Numbered from the stretch's first letter, positions 19,447-28,671 are shown. The stretch is DNA of 64,000 bases from an uncultured SAR86 cluster bacterium (GCA_902514295.1 CABXQE010000001.1:1-64000); one strand, 5' to 3'. Numbers and translations are program-made. Notes: generated from the letters alone by a model not told the origin.

Positions 19447-20151
19447 ATGGACATAAAAAATTTAGACCCTGAAGAGGTTAAAAAATTTAACGATATTGCT
19501 GAAAAGTGGTGGGACCTTGAGGGTGAATTCAAACCGCTCCATCAGATTAACCCATTAAGATTGAATTTCATTAAAGAGAGAACAAGTCTTAAAGGAAAAA
19601 AGGTTTTAGATATTGGTTGTGGAGGTGGACTATTAACGGAAGCACTGAGTGAAGCAGGAGCAGAAGTTATAGGAATAGATGCCTCACCTCAAACCATAGG
19701 TGTTGCAAAATCTCATGCCAATTCAGTAAATAGCAAAGCAACTTATTTAGAATCTACAGTGGAAGATTTTATATCGAAGAATCAGAATAATTCTTTTGAT
19801 GTAATTACTTGTTTAGAAATGCTCGAACACGTCCCCGCTCCCGATAAAATAATTGAAAGTTGTTGTGTTTTATTAAAAGATAAAGGCGATATCTTTTTAT
19901 CAACAATAAATAGAAACCCAAGATCTTATTTATTCGCGGTAATAGGTGCAGAATACATATTAAACTTATTGCCAAAAGGCACTCACGAATATTCAAAATT
20001 TATCAAACCTTCAGAGCTAGCTGGTTGGATCAGAAATTCTGGACTAAACCTTAAAGAAACCATTGGTTTAAGCTACAACCCAATAACTGACCATTACTGG
20101 CTTGGAAAAGATATACAAGTTAATTACATGGTTCACGTAACCAAAGAGTAA
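19447..20151 (+). CDS. ubiG: Ubiquinone biosynthesis O-methyltransferase
   Basis: WWDLEGEFKPLHQINPLRLNFI, VLDIGCGGGLLTEALSEAGAEVIGIDAS. Confidence 0.95.
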   Translation: MDIKNLDPEEVKKFNDIAEKWWDLEGEFKPLHQINPLRLNFIKERTSLKGKKVLDIGCGGGLLTEALSEAGAEVIGIDASPQTIGVAKSHANSVNSKATYLESTVEDFISKNQNNSFDVITCLEMLEHVPAPDKIIESCCVLLKDKGDIFLSTINRNPRSYLFAVIGAEYILNLLPKGTHEYSKFIKPSELAGWIRNSGLNLKETIGLSYNPITDHYWLGKDIQVNYMVHVTKE

Positions 20152-20153
20152 GA

Positions 20154-20816
20154 GTGGAAGAAATTCAACTATACGCTTTCGATTTAGATGGAACTCTGTT
20201 AGACACCGCGCCAGATTTCTTTTATGCAGTTAATAAGCTAAGGGAAGGGAATGGATTGGAATCTGGAGATTTCTCGGAAGTAAGATCAAGAGTTTCAGAA
20301 GGTGCGGCTAGCCTTGCTCGTTATTCCTTAAACTGGGACGAAAATCAAAAGGAAGAAATAGAGAAGTCTAGACTTGAATTACTAGAAATCTATGAAAAGT
20401 GTTGCTTGGGTGCAAAACTATTTGATGGAATGAATGAAGTGTTAATTAACCTTAAAGAAAAAAATAAAAATTGGGGAATCGTAACTAACAAACCCAGAAA
20501 GTTTGCTGAGCAAATCGTGAATGAAAAATTTTCTCGTATTAATCCTGATTTCTTAATTTGTCCAGATGATGTTGGGGAAAGGAAACCTAGCCCTAAAGGT
20601 TTAGAATTGGCATGTGAATTAACCAATGTATCATCAAAAAACTCCATTTACGTAGGTGATCATCTAATTGATATAATTTCAGGTAAATCTGCGAAAATGA
20701 AAACAGTAGCAGCTGCCTATGGATATATACCGGAAGGCGACACTGTTTCAAGCTGGGGTGCAGATTTCGTTATTAATCATCCTCTAGAAATGAAAAAGAT
20801 TATAGAGAGTCATTAA
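20154..20816 (+). CDS. HAD phosphatase, phosphoglycolate phosphatase / MupP type
   Basis: FDLDGTLLDTAPDF, GERKPSPKGL, GDHLIDIISG; GTG start; follows ubiG. Confidence 0.85.
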   Translation: MEEIQLYAFDLDGTLLDTAPDFFYAVNKLREGNGLESGDFSEVRSRVSEGAASLARYSLNWDENQKEEIEKSRLELLEIYEKCCLGAKLFDGMNEVLINLKEKNKNWGIVTNKPRKFAEQIVNEKFSRINPDFLICPDDVGERKPSPKGLELACELTNVSSKNSIYVGDHLIDIISGKSAKMKTVAAAYGYIPEGDTVSSWGADFVINHPLEMKKIIESH

Positions 20817-20818
20817 TC

Positions 20819-21559
20819 ATGGTTGATTTCAAACCTTCTAAAGATTGCCTGAAAGATAAAACAATTCTCATTACTGGAACGGGTTCAGGAATAGGAAGAG
20901 CTGCAGCAAAAACATTATCCCAATTTGGCGCGCAGCTGATACTCCTAAGTAAAGATACAGGGAGACTTGAAAGTCTTTACGAAGAGATTGTCGAACAAGG
21001 CTTCAAAGAGCCTTTGATTCATCCTATGGATTTTGAAAGTGCTGAAGAAGAGGAATATCTAAAAGTGAAGGAGGCCATTCAAGATAAGTTTGATAAATTA
21101 GATGGCCTCATAAACAACGCAGGAGTTTTAGGTGAAAAAAAACTTCTTGGTCAATACCAATATTCTATTTGGAAAAAAGTACTGAACGTGAATCTAGATT
21201 CCGCTTTTCTTCTTACGAAAACCTTATTGCCTTTGTTAAATCATTCTAAGCTAAGTTCAGTGTTATTTACTTCTTCGGGCGTAGGAAAAAAAGGAAGAGC
21301 TTATTGGGGCGCATATGCAATAAGTAAATTTGCTACTGAAGGAATGATGGAGGTTTTTGCAGATGAATTAGAAAACACCACAAAAATAAGGGTTAATTGT
21401 ATTAATCCTGGGGCAGTAAGAACCAAAATGAGAGAGGAAGCCTACCCAGCTGAAGACCCTGAAACAAACCCTCTACCAAAAGAAATAATGAACTTGTATG
21501 TTTATCTTATGTGCGATGTCAGTGAAGAAATAAATGGGCAATCTATAAATGCTCAATAA
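20819..21559 (+). CDS. SDR-family oxidoreductase (YciK-like)
   Basis: TGTGSGIGRAAAKTLSQFGAQL, NNAGVLG, YAISKFA. Confidence 0.85.
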   Translation: MVDFKPSKDCLKDKTILITGTGSGIGRAAAKTLSQFGAQLILLSKDTGRLESLYEEIVEQGFKEPLIHPMDFESAEEEEYLKVKEAIQDKFDKLDGLINNAGVLGEKKLLGQYQYSIWKKVLNVNLDSAFLLTKTLLPLLNHSKLSSVLFTSSGVGKKGRAYWGAYAISKFATEGMMEVFADELENTTKIRVNCINPGAVRTKMREEAYPAEDPETNPLPKEIMNLYVYLMCDVSEEINGQSINAQ

Positions 21560-22268
21560 CTTTCACTTCACTTTTTGATAATTCTTTATAAGAACCCTGC
21601 TTTAAATTTGCTGGAAGAAATAAATCCCCGTACCTGACTCTCTTTAGTCTTGATACTTGTAAATCCTGACTTTCCCACAACCTTCTAACTTCTCTCGTCC
21701 TTCCTTCCATAATGACCATTGCAAACCATTGATTGGTTTTTCCTTTTTTGCCTTCTTGCACATCAGTAAATCGCGCTAGTCCATCTTCAAGTTTCACTCC
21801 ATCCACTAGTTTTTGCACAACCCTCTTAGTAACTAAACCATGTATTCTCGCTACGTATTCTCGCTCAATCAATGAAGAAGGATGCATGAGTTTATTGGCC
21901 AATTCTCCCTTGTTAGTGAACAATATTAGTCCTGAGGTATTTATATCTAACCTTCCTACAGAAACCCACCTTCCAGAATTCAGTCTAGGTAAATTATCGA
22001 AGACAGTGGGTCTGTTTTCAGGGTCATTTCTGGTCGAAATCTCTCCAACCTTTTTGTTATACATTAAAATTCTAGTGTCTTTATGACCCTTGCGACTGAG
22101 AACAATATTTTTCCCTTCAATTTTAAAGGAATCTTTTTCAGATACGAGCTGACCTATCGTTGCAATCTTTCCATTAACTTCGACTTTATTCTGTCTGATT
22201 AACTGCTCTATTCCTCTTCTAGAACCGTGGCCATGGTCAGCAAGGACCTTGTGAATCCTCTGTTTCAC
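21543..22268 (-). CDS. rluB: 23S rRNA pseudouridine synthase B
   Basis: S4 domain; VGRLDINTSGLILFTNKGELANKLMHPS; downstream of scpAB. Confidence 0.93.
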   Translation of the reverse strand: MKQRIHKVLADHGHGSRRGIEQLIRQNKVEVNGKIATIGQLVSEKDSFKIEGKNIVLSRKGHKDTRILMYNKKVGEISTRNDPENRPTVFDNLPRLNSGRWVSVGRLDINTSGLILFTNKGELANKLMHPSSLIEREYVARIHGLVTKRVVQKLVDGVKLEDGLARFTDVQEGKKGKTNQWFAMVIMEGRTREVRRLWESQDLQVSRLKRVRYGDLFLPANLKQGSYKELSKSEVKVIEHL

Positions 22269-22275
22269 TGTTCCT

Positions 22276-22872
22276 TTAACTTAATGATTGAGGGACTTGA
22301 TCTTCTTCGCGTTGATCAGCTTCTTCAATAGGAAGTTCTAGATCTAAAGATTTCAAGTCAGGCAATTCAGGTAGTTCTGGAAGTTCTCTTAGGTGCTGTA
22401 GTCCAAAATAATCCAGAAATTCTTTTGTGGTTGCGTATAAAGACGGCCTACCAGGTACGTCTCTTTGACCCACAATCTTAACCCAGCCTCTTTCCATAAG
22501 ACCTCTCATTAATTGGGTTCCAACCGTAACTCCTCTGACCTCTTCAATTTCACCTCTAGTAATTGGTTGCTTATACGCAATTAAAGATAAAGTTTCCAAA
22601 GTTGCCTTTGAGAATCTCTGAGGCCTTTCTTCCCACAACTTTGCAACATAGCTAGAAAGGTCCTGTTTCACTTGCAATCTAAACCCGCTTGAAACTTTTT
22701 TTAATTCTATACCGCGATTTAGGCAATTTTCTTCTATTTTATTTAATGAATTTCTAATCTCTTCTCTAGAAGGTGGATTTTCAACGAATACTTTTTCTAT
22801 CTCTTCAATGCTTACAGGTCTTGAAGCTGATAACAGCAAAGCTTCTATGATTTCATTTAATTGATGTTCCAT
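22276..22872 (-). CDS. scpB: Segregation and condensation protein B
   Basis: ALLLSASRPVSIEEI..., LSLIAYKQPITRGEIEEVRGV. Confidence 0.95.
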   Translation of the reverse strand: MEHQLNEIIEALLLSASRPVSIEEIEKVFVENPPSREEIRNSLNKIEENCLNRGIELKKVSSGFRLQVKQDLSSYVAKLWEERPQRFSKATLETLSLIAYKQPITRGEIEEVRGVTVGTQLMRGLMERGWVKIVGQRDVPGRPSLYATTKEFLDYFGLQHLRELPELPELPDLKSLDLELPIEEADQREEDQVPQSLS

Positions 22873-23712
22873 TTAATGTACCTCTTCAATTCCTTTAATG
22901 TGGATAGGACCAAATTCTTCTGATTGAACAATTTCTATCAGAGAATCTTTTAGTAATTCCAAAATTGCTAGGAAAGTAACAACAACTCCTATCTTACCTT
23001 CTTTTGAATTAAATAATGAAGTGAATTCTATAAAAGACTCAGTTCTCATCCTTTCTAGAATTTGACTCATCCTTTCCCTTGTAGAAAGCTCTTCAAAATT
23101 AATCAAATGAGCCTGGGATTGCTCTACTCTCCTCATGACTTCAGACAAAGCGAAAGCTAAATCCTCTAATGGAACATCAGTTAAAGGTGTTTCAACTGCA
23201 AATTCTGGTAATTTTGCTTGCGCAGCGAAAATATCTCTATCTATTCTTGGGATTTGATCAATTCTTTCTGCAGCCTCTTTAAAACGTTCGTATTCTTGAA
23301 GTCTTTTAATGAGCTCTGCCCTAGGATCTTCTTCTTCAGGCTGCTCTTCAGGTCTAGGTAATAGCATTCTTGACTTCAATTCTGCTAAATACGCCGCCAT
23401 CACCAGGTAATCTCCAGCAAGCTCTACCTGCAACGCATCCATTAAATCAATATAAGCAGTGTACTGTTCAGTTATTTTGGCAACGTTTATGTCTAATATA
23501 TCTAGGTTTTGCTTTCTAATTAAATATAGAAGGAAATCTAAAGGGCCAGCAAAACTATCTAGAAGAACTTCTAAGGCATTGGGTGGAACGTATAAATCTT
23601 CCGGTAGAGTGGTTTCTCTGCCTTGTACCGTCGCTAAGACCATTTCCTCTTGTCGAGGATGATTGTTTTCTTCCTCCTTGATAGAAGGATTTACGGCTTT
23701 TAAATCAACCAT
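22873..23712 (-). CDS. scpA: Segregation and condensation protein A
   Basis: FAGPLDFLLYLIRKQNLDILDINVAKITEQY, AAYLAELKSRMLLP. Confidence 0.95.
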   Translation of the reverse strand: MVDLKAVNPSIKEEENNHPRQEEMVLATVQGRETTLPEDLYVPPNALEVLLDSFAGPLDFLLYLIRKQNLDILDINVAKITEQYTAYIDLMDALQVELAGDYLVMAAYLAELKSRMLLPRPEEQPEEEDPRAELIKRLQEYERFKEAAERIDQIPRIDRDIFAAQAKLPEFAVETPLTDVPLEDLAFALSEVMRRVEQSQAHLINFEELSTRERMSQILERMRTESFIEFTSLFNSKEGKIGVVVTFLAILELLKDSLIEIVQSEEFGPIHIKGIEEVH

Positions 23713-23717
23713 TTATC

Positions 23718-23733
23718 CAATACATGTGTATTG
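23718..23733. promoter_or_regulatory. Inverted repeat CAATACA-TG-TGTATTG between a TATAAT box and the scpA start codon
   Basis: 7-bp perfect arms, 5 nt upstream of the scpA ATG. A minus-strand TATAAT is at 23741-23746. Confidence 0.45.
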
Positions 23734-23776
23734 ATTTTGCATTATAGCCACTTAACTTTGTTTGAGGAAATAGAGT

Positions 23777-25408
23777 TTATTTAAAAAACTTGTTAGTTAT
23801 AGGGTATCTTCTGTCTTTTCCAAAGCCTCTAGGTGTTATTTTTACCCCTAATGGTGCTTGACGTCTCTTATATTCACTGAAATCTATTAACTTAATTACC
23901 CTTTCAACGGTCTGTTCATTAAATCCTTGCTCAATTATTGTCTCTTTACTCTCATCTTGCTCAACGTACATTTCTATGATCCTATCCAAAACGTCATAAT
24001 CCGGTAGACTATCGCTATCTTTTTGGTCTTCAGACAACTCTGCCGTTGGAGGTCTATCTATAATTCTTTGAGGAATGGCCTTTGAAAGGGTATTACGGTA
24101 GTCAGCTAGCCTGTATACCAAGGTCTTAGGTACATCTTTCAAAACAGCAAAACCTCCAGCTGTATCGCCATATAAAGTGGAATAACCCACTGCAGTTTCA
24201 CTTTTATTACCTGTTGTTAAAACTAAATCACCAGACTTGTTTGATAAACCCATTAACAAAACTCCTCTGCACCTTGACTGAAGGTTTTCTTCAGTAATAT
24301 CGGGCTCTTTATTAGTGAACTCTTCTTCTAGAGTGCTATAAAAAGAATTATAAATATCTTTAATAGGTAAAACATGATGTTCAATCTTAAGATTTTTAGC
24401 TAACTCTTCTGCATCATGAACGCTTATATCTGAAGTAAACTTAAATGGCATCATATAAGTCTTTACCTTATTTGGACCTATGGCATCCGCAGCTATTGTA
24501 GCAGTCAAAGCTGAATCAATTCCTCCAGAAGACCCAATTAAAACACCAGGAAAACCATTCTTCTCAATATAATCTTTGGCTCCTAGAACTAAAGCGTTAT
24601 AAACATCTTCCAACTCGTTTTCTTCCTGGAGCTTATCTGAATCTAGAATATCCAAACCACTTTCACCTGATTTCTTAAACTTCACAATTCTGCTTTCACT
24701 TTCAAATTTTTTAAGCTGTACTGCTTGTTGGCCATTTTTATCCATTATCATTGAAGTCCCATCAAAAACTAATTCGTCCTGCCCTCCCACTTGATTTATA
24801 TAAACAATCGGAAGCTTATATTTCTGGCTATGGCTAGAAATCATTTCTTTCCTTTCATTTAATTTATTTAAATGGAAAGGAGAAGCATTCAAATTAAGGA
24901 TTAAATCAGCACCTCTTCTAGACGCTTGCCTAACCGCTTTGGTATGCCAAATATCTTCACAAACCGTTAACGCAAGCTTATGATCTCCTATCTCAAATAT
25001 TCCTGGGCCCTTGCCAGGACTGAAATATCTTTTTTCGTCAAAAACTTCGTAATTAGGTAATTCTTGCTTGTGATATTCGAGCACAACTTCATTGTTGTAT
25101 AGAACTCCAGCAGAGTTGTAGATATTTTGCCCAATCTTCTTGGGGTAACCCATAACTATATGAGTCTCCGGTGAAATCTTTGATAATTCTACTAAAGCTG
25201 TTTCAACAGCGGCCAGAAGGTCATCTCTAAGTATTAAATCTTCTGGAGGGTATCCAGTAATAAACATTTCTGTGAAAAGAATTACGTCTACTTTGTCTTC
25301 AGACAAGATCTTCTCGATGGCTTTCTTAGCAAGATTTAGATTGCCTTTTATATCACCAACAATTGGATTTTCTTGCACTATTCCTAAAGATAAATGCGAT
25401 GAATTCAT
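23777..25408 (-). CDS. nadE: Glutamine-dependent NAD+ synthetase
   Basis: N-terminal nitrilase domain plus NAD synthase domain (IGSSGGIDSALTATIAADAIG). Confidence 0.96.
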   Translation of the reverse strand: MNSSHLSLGIVQENPIVGDIKGNLNLAKKAIEKILSEDKVDVILFTEMFITGYPPEDLILRDDLLAAVETALVELSKISPETHIVMGYPKKIGQNIYNSAGVLYNNEVVLEYHKQELPNYEVFDEKRYFSPGKGPGIFEIGDHKLALTVCEDIWHTKAVRQASRRGADLILNLNASPFHLNKLNERKEMISSHSQKYKLPIVYINQVGGQDELVFDGTSMIMDKNGQQAVQLKKFESESRIVKFKKSGESGLDILDSDKLQEENELEDVYNALVLGAKDYIEKNGFPGVLIGSSGGIDSALTATIAADAIGPNKVKTYMMPFKFTSDISVHDAEELAKNLKIEHHVLPIKDIYNSFYSTLEEEFTNKEPDITEENLQSRCRGVLLMGLSNKSGDLVLTTGNKSETAVGYSTLYGDTAGGFAVLKDVPKTLVYRLADYRNTLSKAIPQRIIDRPPTAELSEDQKDSDSLPDYDVLDRIIEMYVEQDESKETIIEQGFNEQTVERVIKLIDFSEYKRRQAPLGVKITPRGFGKDRRYPITNKFFK

Positions 25409-25469
25409 TGAATTTTATTAAATTTTAAAGATTTTTAAATTTGTATATAACTAATATAGCTTATTGGCA

Positions 25470-25485
25470 TTAATATTTATATTAA
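25470..25485. promoter_or_regulatory. Inverted repeat TTAATAT-TT-ATATTAA in the nadE/DAHP synthase divergent region
   Basis: Perfect 7-bp arms, but very AT-rich. Confidence 0.25.
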
Positions 25486-25545
25486 GGCTCAAATTTTAAT
25501 CTATTCATAATATATGTAGAATGCACGTCCAATTTTAATTTAGTT

Positions 25546-26601
25546 ATGCATAAAACAAGTGATTTAAGGATATCGGATAGGCAGGAAGTGATTTCTGCAA
25601 GTTCTCTATTGTCTGATCAACCTATATCTAAAGAATCATCTGAGACTGTGTACCAAGCCAGAGAAAACTTTTCAAAAATTTTGAATAAGGAAGATCATAG
25701 ATTGTCAGTTGTTGTAGGTCCTTGTTCTATTCACGACACATCGGCAGCGATTGATTATGCCGGGAGACTGAAAGAAGAGAGTCTCAATTATGAAGATCAA
25801 TTGCAGATCATAATGAGGGTGTATTTTGAAAAGCCTAGAACAACAGTGGGTTGGAAAGGTCTTATTAATGACCCAGATTTAAATGACTCATTCCAAATAG
25901 ATAAGGGTCTCTCTATTGCAAGACAACTTTTAAGAGACATAAATGATCTAGGGCTGCCTGCTGGAACAGAGTTTTTAGACGTAATCACACCGCAATATAT
26001 CGCTGATTTAATTTCTTGGGGGGCTATCGGAGCTAGAACCACGGAAAGTCAAGTTCACAGAGAGTTGGCATCAGGATCGTCTTGCCCTATTGGTTTTAAG
26101 AACAGTACTTATGGAGGTGTCCAAGTTGCAGCTGACGCTATTGGTTCAGCGCTAAACCCTCATAAATTCTTATCCGTAACTAAAGAAGGTAGAGCGGCTG
26201 TATTTTATTCTTCAGGAAATAAAGACTGTCACGTGATCCTTAGAGGCGGAAGCAAACCTAATTACAGTAAAGAAGATATTGATGCAACTGCAGAAATACT
26301 TAAAAGTAATAATCTTGCTGAATCAATCATGGTGGATATGAGTCATGGAAATAGCAGCAAACAACATAAAAACCAATTAATAGTCTGTGAAGATATTACC
26401 AATCAAATTTCTTCAGGTGAAAGTCGCATTACAGGAGTTATGATTGAAAGCAACATTGAAGAAGGAAATCAAAGTGCTAAAGACTTAGATAATCTCGTTT
26501 ACGGAAAAAGCATTACAGATGCATGCATTAATTGGGAAGATACAAAGATCTGCCTCAATCAATTGGCTGAAGCCGTGTCAGCTAGACAAAACATAGCATA
26601 A
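25546..26601 (+). CDS. 3-deoxy-7-phosphoheptulonate synthase (AroF/G/H family)
   Basis: VVVGPCSIHDTSAAIDYAGRL, MRVYFEKPRTTVGWKGLINDP, GARTTESQVHRELASG. Confidence 0.95.
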   Translation: MHKTSDLRISDRQEVISASSLLSDQPISKESSETVYQARENFSKILNKEDHRLSVVVGPCSIHDTSAAIDYAGRLKEESLNYEDQLQIIMRVYFEKPRTTVGWKGLINDPDLNDSFQIDKGLSIARQLLRDINDLGLPAGTEFLDVITPQYIADLISWGAIGARTTESQVHRELASGSSCPIGFKNSTYGGVQVAADAIGSALNPHKFLSVTKEGRAAVFYSSGNKDCHVILRGGSKPNYSKEDIDATAEILKSNNLAESIMVDMSHGNSSKQHKNQLIVCEDITNQISSGESRITGVMIESNIEEGNQSAKDLDNLVYGKSITDACINWEDTKICLNQLAEAVSARQNIA

Positions 26602-26662
26602 AATTAAAGTTGTTCTTGTTTACTGGGAGAGGATAATTTAATCTCTTTCTTCCGAGATTTAT

Positions 26663-27712
26663 ATGTCAGATTCAACAATAAGTTTTTCAAAAGATGTAGC
26701 TAGTACCATAGGGCTTTCTGAGGCTGTTTTATTGGAAGTATTGAAAAAATCTGGTCTCGAGGGTACTAATCTAAAGGAATTACAGGATTTTCTTTCTTTC
26801 TGGACTGAAGAAGAGGTGCTGGCACACTTAACAAGTTTATTAAACAAAGGCCTAATTATAGAAAATAAAAACGGAACCTTGTCTAGTTTTTCAGTCAAAG
26901 AAATACAAGGTAATGGCAGAAAGGAGAGTTCTATGGAGAACTCTTGGCAACCTGAAAAAGAACTTCTTGATCAAATACATGAGTACGGAATACCAGAGGA
27001 ATTCACTTATTCACAAGTAGATGATTTCAAGCACCTAAACCAAGAAAAGGAAGAAAAAAATAAATCATGGGGTATAAAGTTTCTGCGCTTCGTTATAAAA
27101 CAATGGAGGCAAAAAGAAGCAACAGAGAATCAAAATAAGAAAAGAAAACCGATTGAGACTAATTGGAAACCAGAAGATGAAGCTAGAGATATATTGGTAA
27201 GGTCTGGAGTAGATAATAGCTTTATAGATAAAGAAGTACCTGAATTCGTATTGTATTGGAGTGAAAGGAAAGAAGAGTCCGATATATGGAACTCGAAATT
27301 TATTTCTCATATTAGAAGGCAATGGGGAAGGCTTCAAGGCGTTAATGAAAAAGACGATGTACCTTCTAAAATTGACTCTAAATGGTTACCGAACGAAGAT
27401 TTTTATGATGTGTTAACTCTCACTGACATTCCAAAAGACTTTGCTGACTCAGCGATTGCTGAATTTATTTTATATTGGAAAGAAACAGGTCAATCGCACA
27501 ATTCTTGGAATAGTAAATTTCTACAACATGTAAAATTTCAATGGCAGAAATACAATCAGAATCAAAATGCCCAGGGCCAAAATCTAATGGAAAAAAGAAT
27601 AGAGTCTAGTTGGAATATTTCAGAGCCTGTTAGAAATGAGAAAAAAAATCAGAAAGTTAGTGAGCAAACAAAACTAAACCTCAAAAAACTTAAAGAAAAA
27701 CACCAAATTTAA
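26663..27712 (+). CDS. DnaT-type ssDNA-binding-domain protein with three tandem domains
   Basis: N-terminal winged-helix-like region followed by three aligned repeats (W-x-P-x(2)...W-x-x-KF-x(4)-x-x-QW). Confidence 0.75.
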   Translation: MSDSTISFSKDVASTIGLSEAVLLEVLKKSGLEGTNLKELQDFLSFWTEEEVLAHLTSLLNKGLIIENKNGTLSSFSVKEIQGNGRKESSMENSWQPEKELLDQIHEYGIPEEFTYSQVDDFKHLNQEKEEKNKSWGIKFLRFVIKQWRQKEATENQNKKRKPIETNWKPEDEARDILVRSGVDNSFIDKEVPEFVLYWSERKEESDIWNSKFISHIRRQWGRLQGVNEKDDVPSKIDSKWLPNEDFYDVLTLTDIPKDFADSAIAEFILYWKETGQSHNSWNSKFLQHVKFQWQKYNQNQNAQGQNLMEKRIESSWNISEPVRNEKKNQKVSEQTKLNLKKLKEKHQI

Positions 27713-27731
27713 TTTTATAAATACTATTTTA

Positions 27732-27753
27732 GTGTTATAGTCATGTATAACAC
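27732..27753. promoter_or_regulatory. Inverted repeat GTGTTATA-gtcatg-TATAACAC upstream of RND operon
   Basis: Perfect 8-bp arms with 6-bp spacer; ends 12 nt before the RND adaptor start codon and includes a TATAGT -10-like hexamer. Confidence 0.55.
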
Positions 27754-27765
27754 CTAAAAAAATAT

Positions 27766-28671
27766 ATGAAAGTTAAACAAACTTACAAAACAGCAGCAAT
27801 CACAGCTATCTTTTTACTTATATGGATGGTTTCAGGCAGTCTTGTTGAAGAAGAGGCAAGCCCTCAGAGTGAAAGCTCTTTAGCTACACTTTCTTCAGTG
27901 ACCGTTTTGAATAGCAATGCAATCCTTAAATCTAAAACCATCAAAGCAAGTGGTTTTACGGAAGCAGATAAGTTTATACAAGTTAGGGCTGAAATAGGTG
28001 GAAGGGTTATTTCAACGCCCTTTAAACAAGGTGACTATGTAAAAGAAGGCGATCTGTTGTGTCAGCTATACATAGCAGGAAGAGAGGCCTACCCTAAAAT
28101 AGTAGCTCCTTTCTCAGGTTACTTAGAATCTTTAAGAGTGGATAAAGGTGATTATATCAATACCGGTGGGGTCTGTGCCTCTCTAATAGATTCAAACCCC
28201 ATGCTTTTAATCGCTGATATCGCTGAAAAAGAAATAGCGGATATAGATGTGGGTGCCAATTCAATGGCGCGTTTAATTTCAGGGGATGAGATTCAAGGCA
28301 AGGTGTCATTTATTGCCACTTCAGCAGATAAAAATACAAGGACTTTTAGAGTTGAGATTCAAGTAGACAACAAGGATAGAGCTATAAGAGATGGTGTTTC
28401 AGCTGAAATATATATAGAAAGTAAAAAAGTTTTATCCCATAGGATTTCACCCGCTATCCTGTCTTTAAATGATCAGGGAAAACTGGGTATAAGAACTGTT
28501 GATGAGAATAATGCCGTTGAATTTAAAGAAATAGCTATACTTGAAGACACGACAGAGGGTCTTTGGATTTCTGGTTTAAATGAAAATGAAAGAATCATTA
28601 CTCTTGGTCAAGAGTACGTATTCCAAGGTCAGACGGTTAACGTTAAAGAAATATCATCTCCAGAGGCATGA
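27766..28671 (+). CDS. RND efflux periplasmic adaptor (MFP/HlyD family), apparently without coiled-coil hairpin
   Basis: Lipoyl/beta-barrel segments (VRAEIGGRVISTPFKQGDYVKEGDLLCQL...VAPFSGYLESLRVDKGDYI) with only a short linker where the hairpin normally sits. Confidence 0.85.
   Translation: MKVKQTYKTAAITAIFLLIWMVSGSLVEEEASPQSESSLATLSSVTVLNSNAILKSKTIKASGFTEADKFIQVRAEIGGRVISTPFKQGDYVKEGDLLCQLYIAGREAYPKIVAPFSGYLESLRVDKGDYINTGGVCASLIDSNPMLLIADIAEKEIADIDVGANSMARLISGDEIQGKVSFIATSADKNTRTFRVEIQVDNKDRAIRDGVSAEIYIESKKVLSHRISPAILSLNDQGKLGIRTVDENNAVEFKEIAILEDTTEGLWISGLNENERIITLGQEYVFQGQTVNVKEISSPEA

Noticed and set aside
26602-26662. Terminator-like hairpin between the DAHP synthase gene and the DnaT-like gene
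   Set aside because: GAGAGGAT...AATCTCT pairing contains a mismatch and a G-U pair, with no strong U tract.
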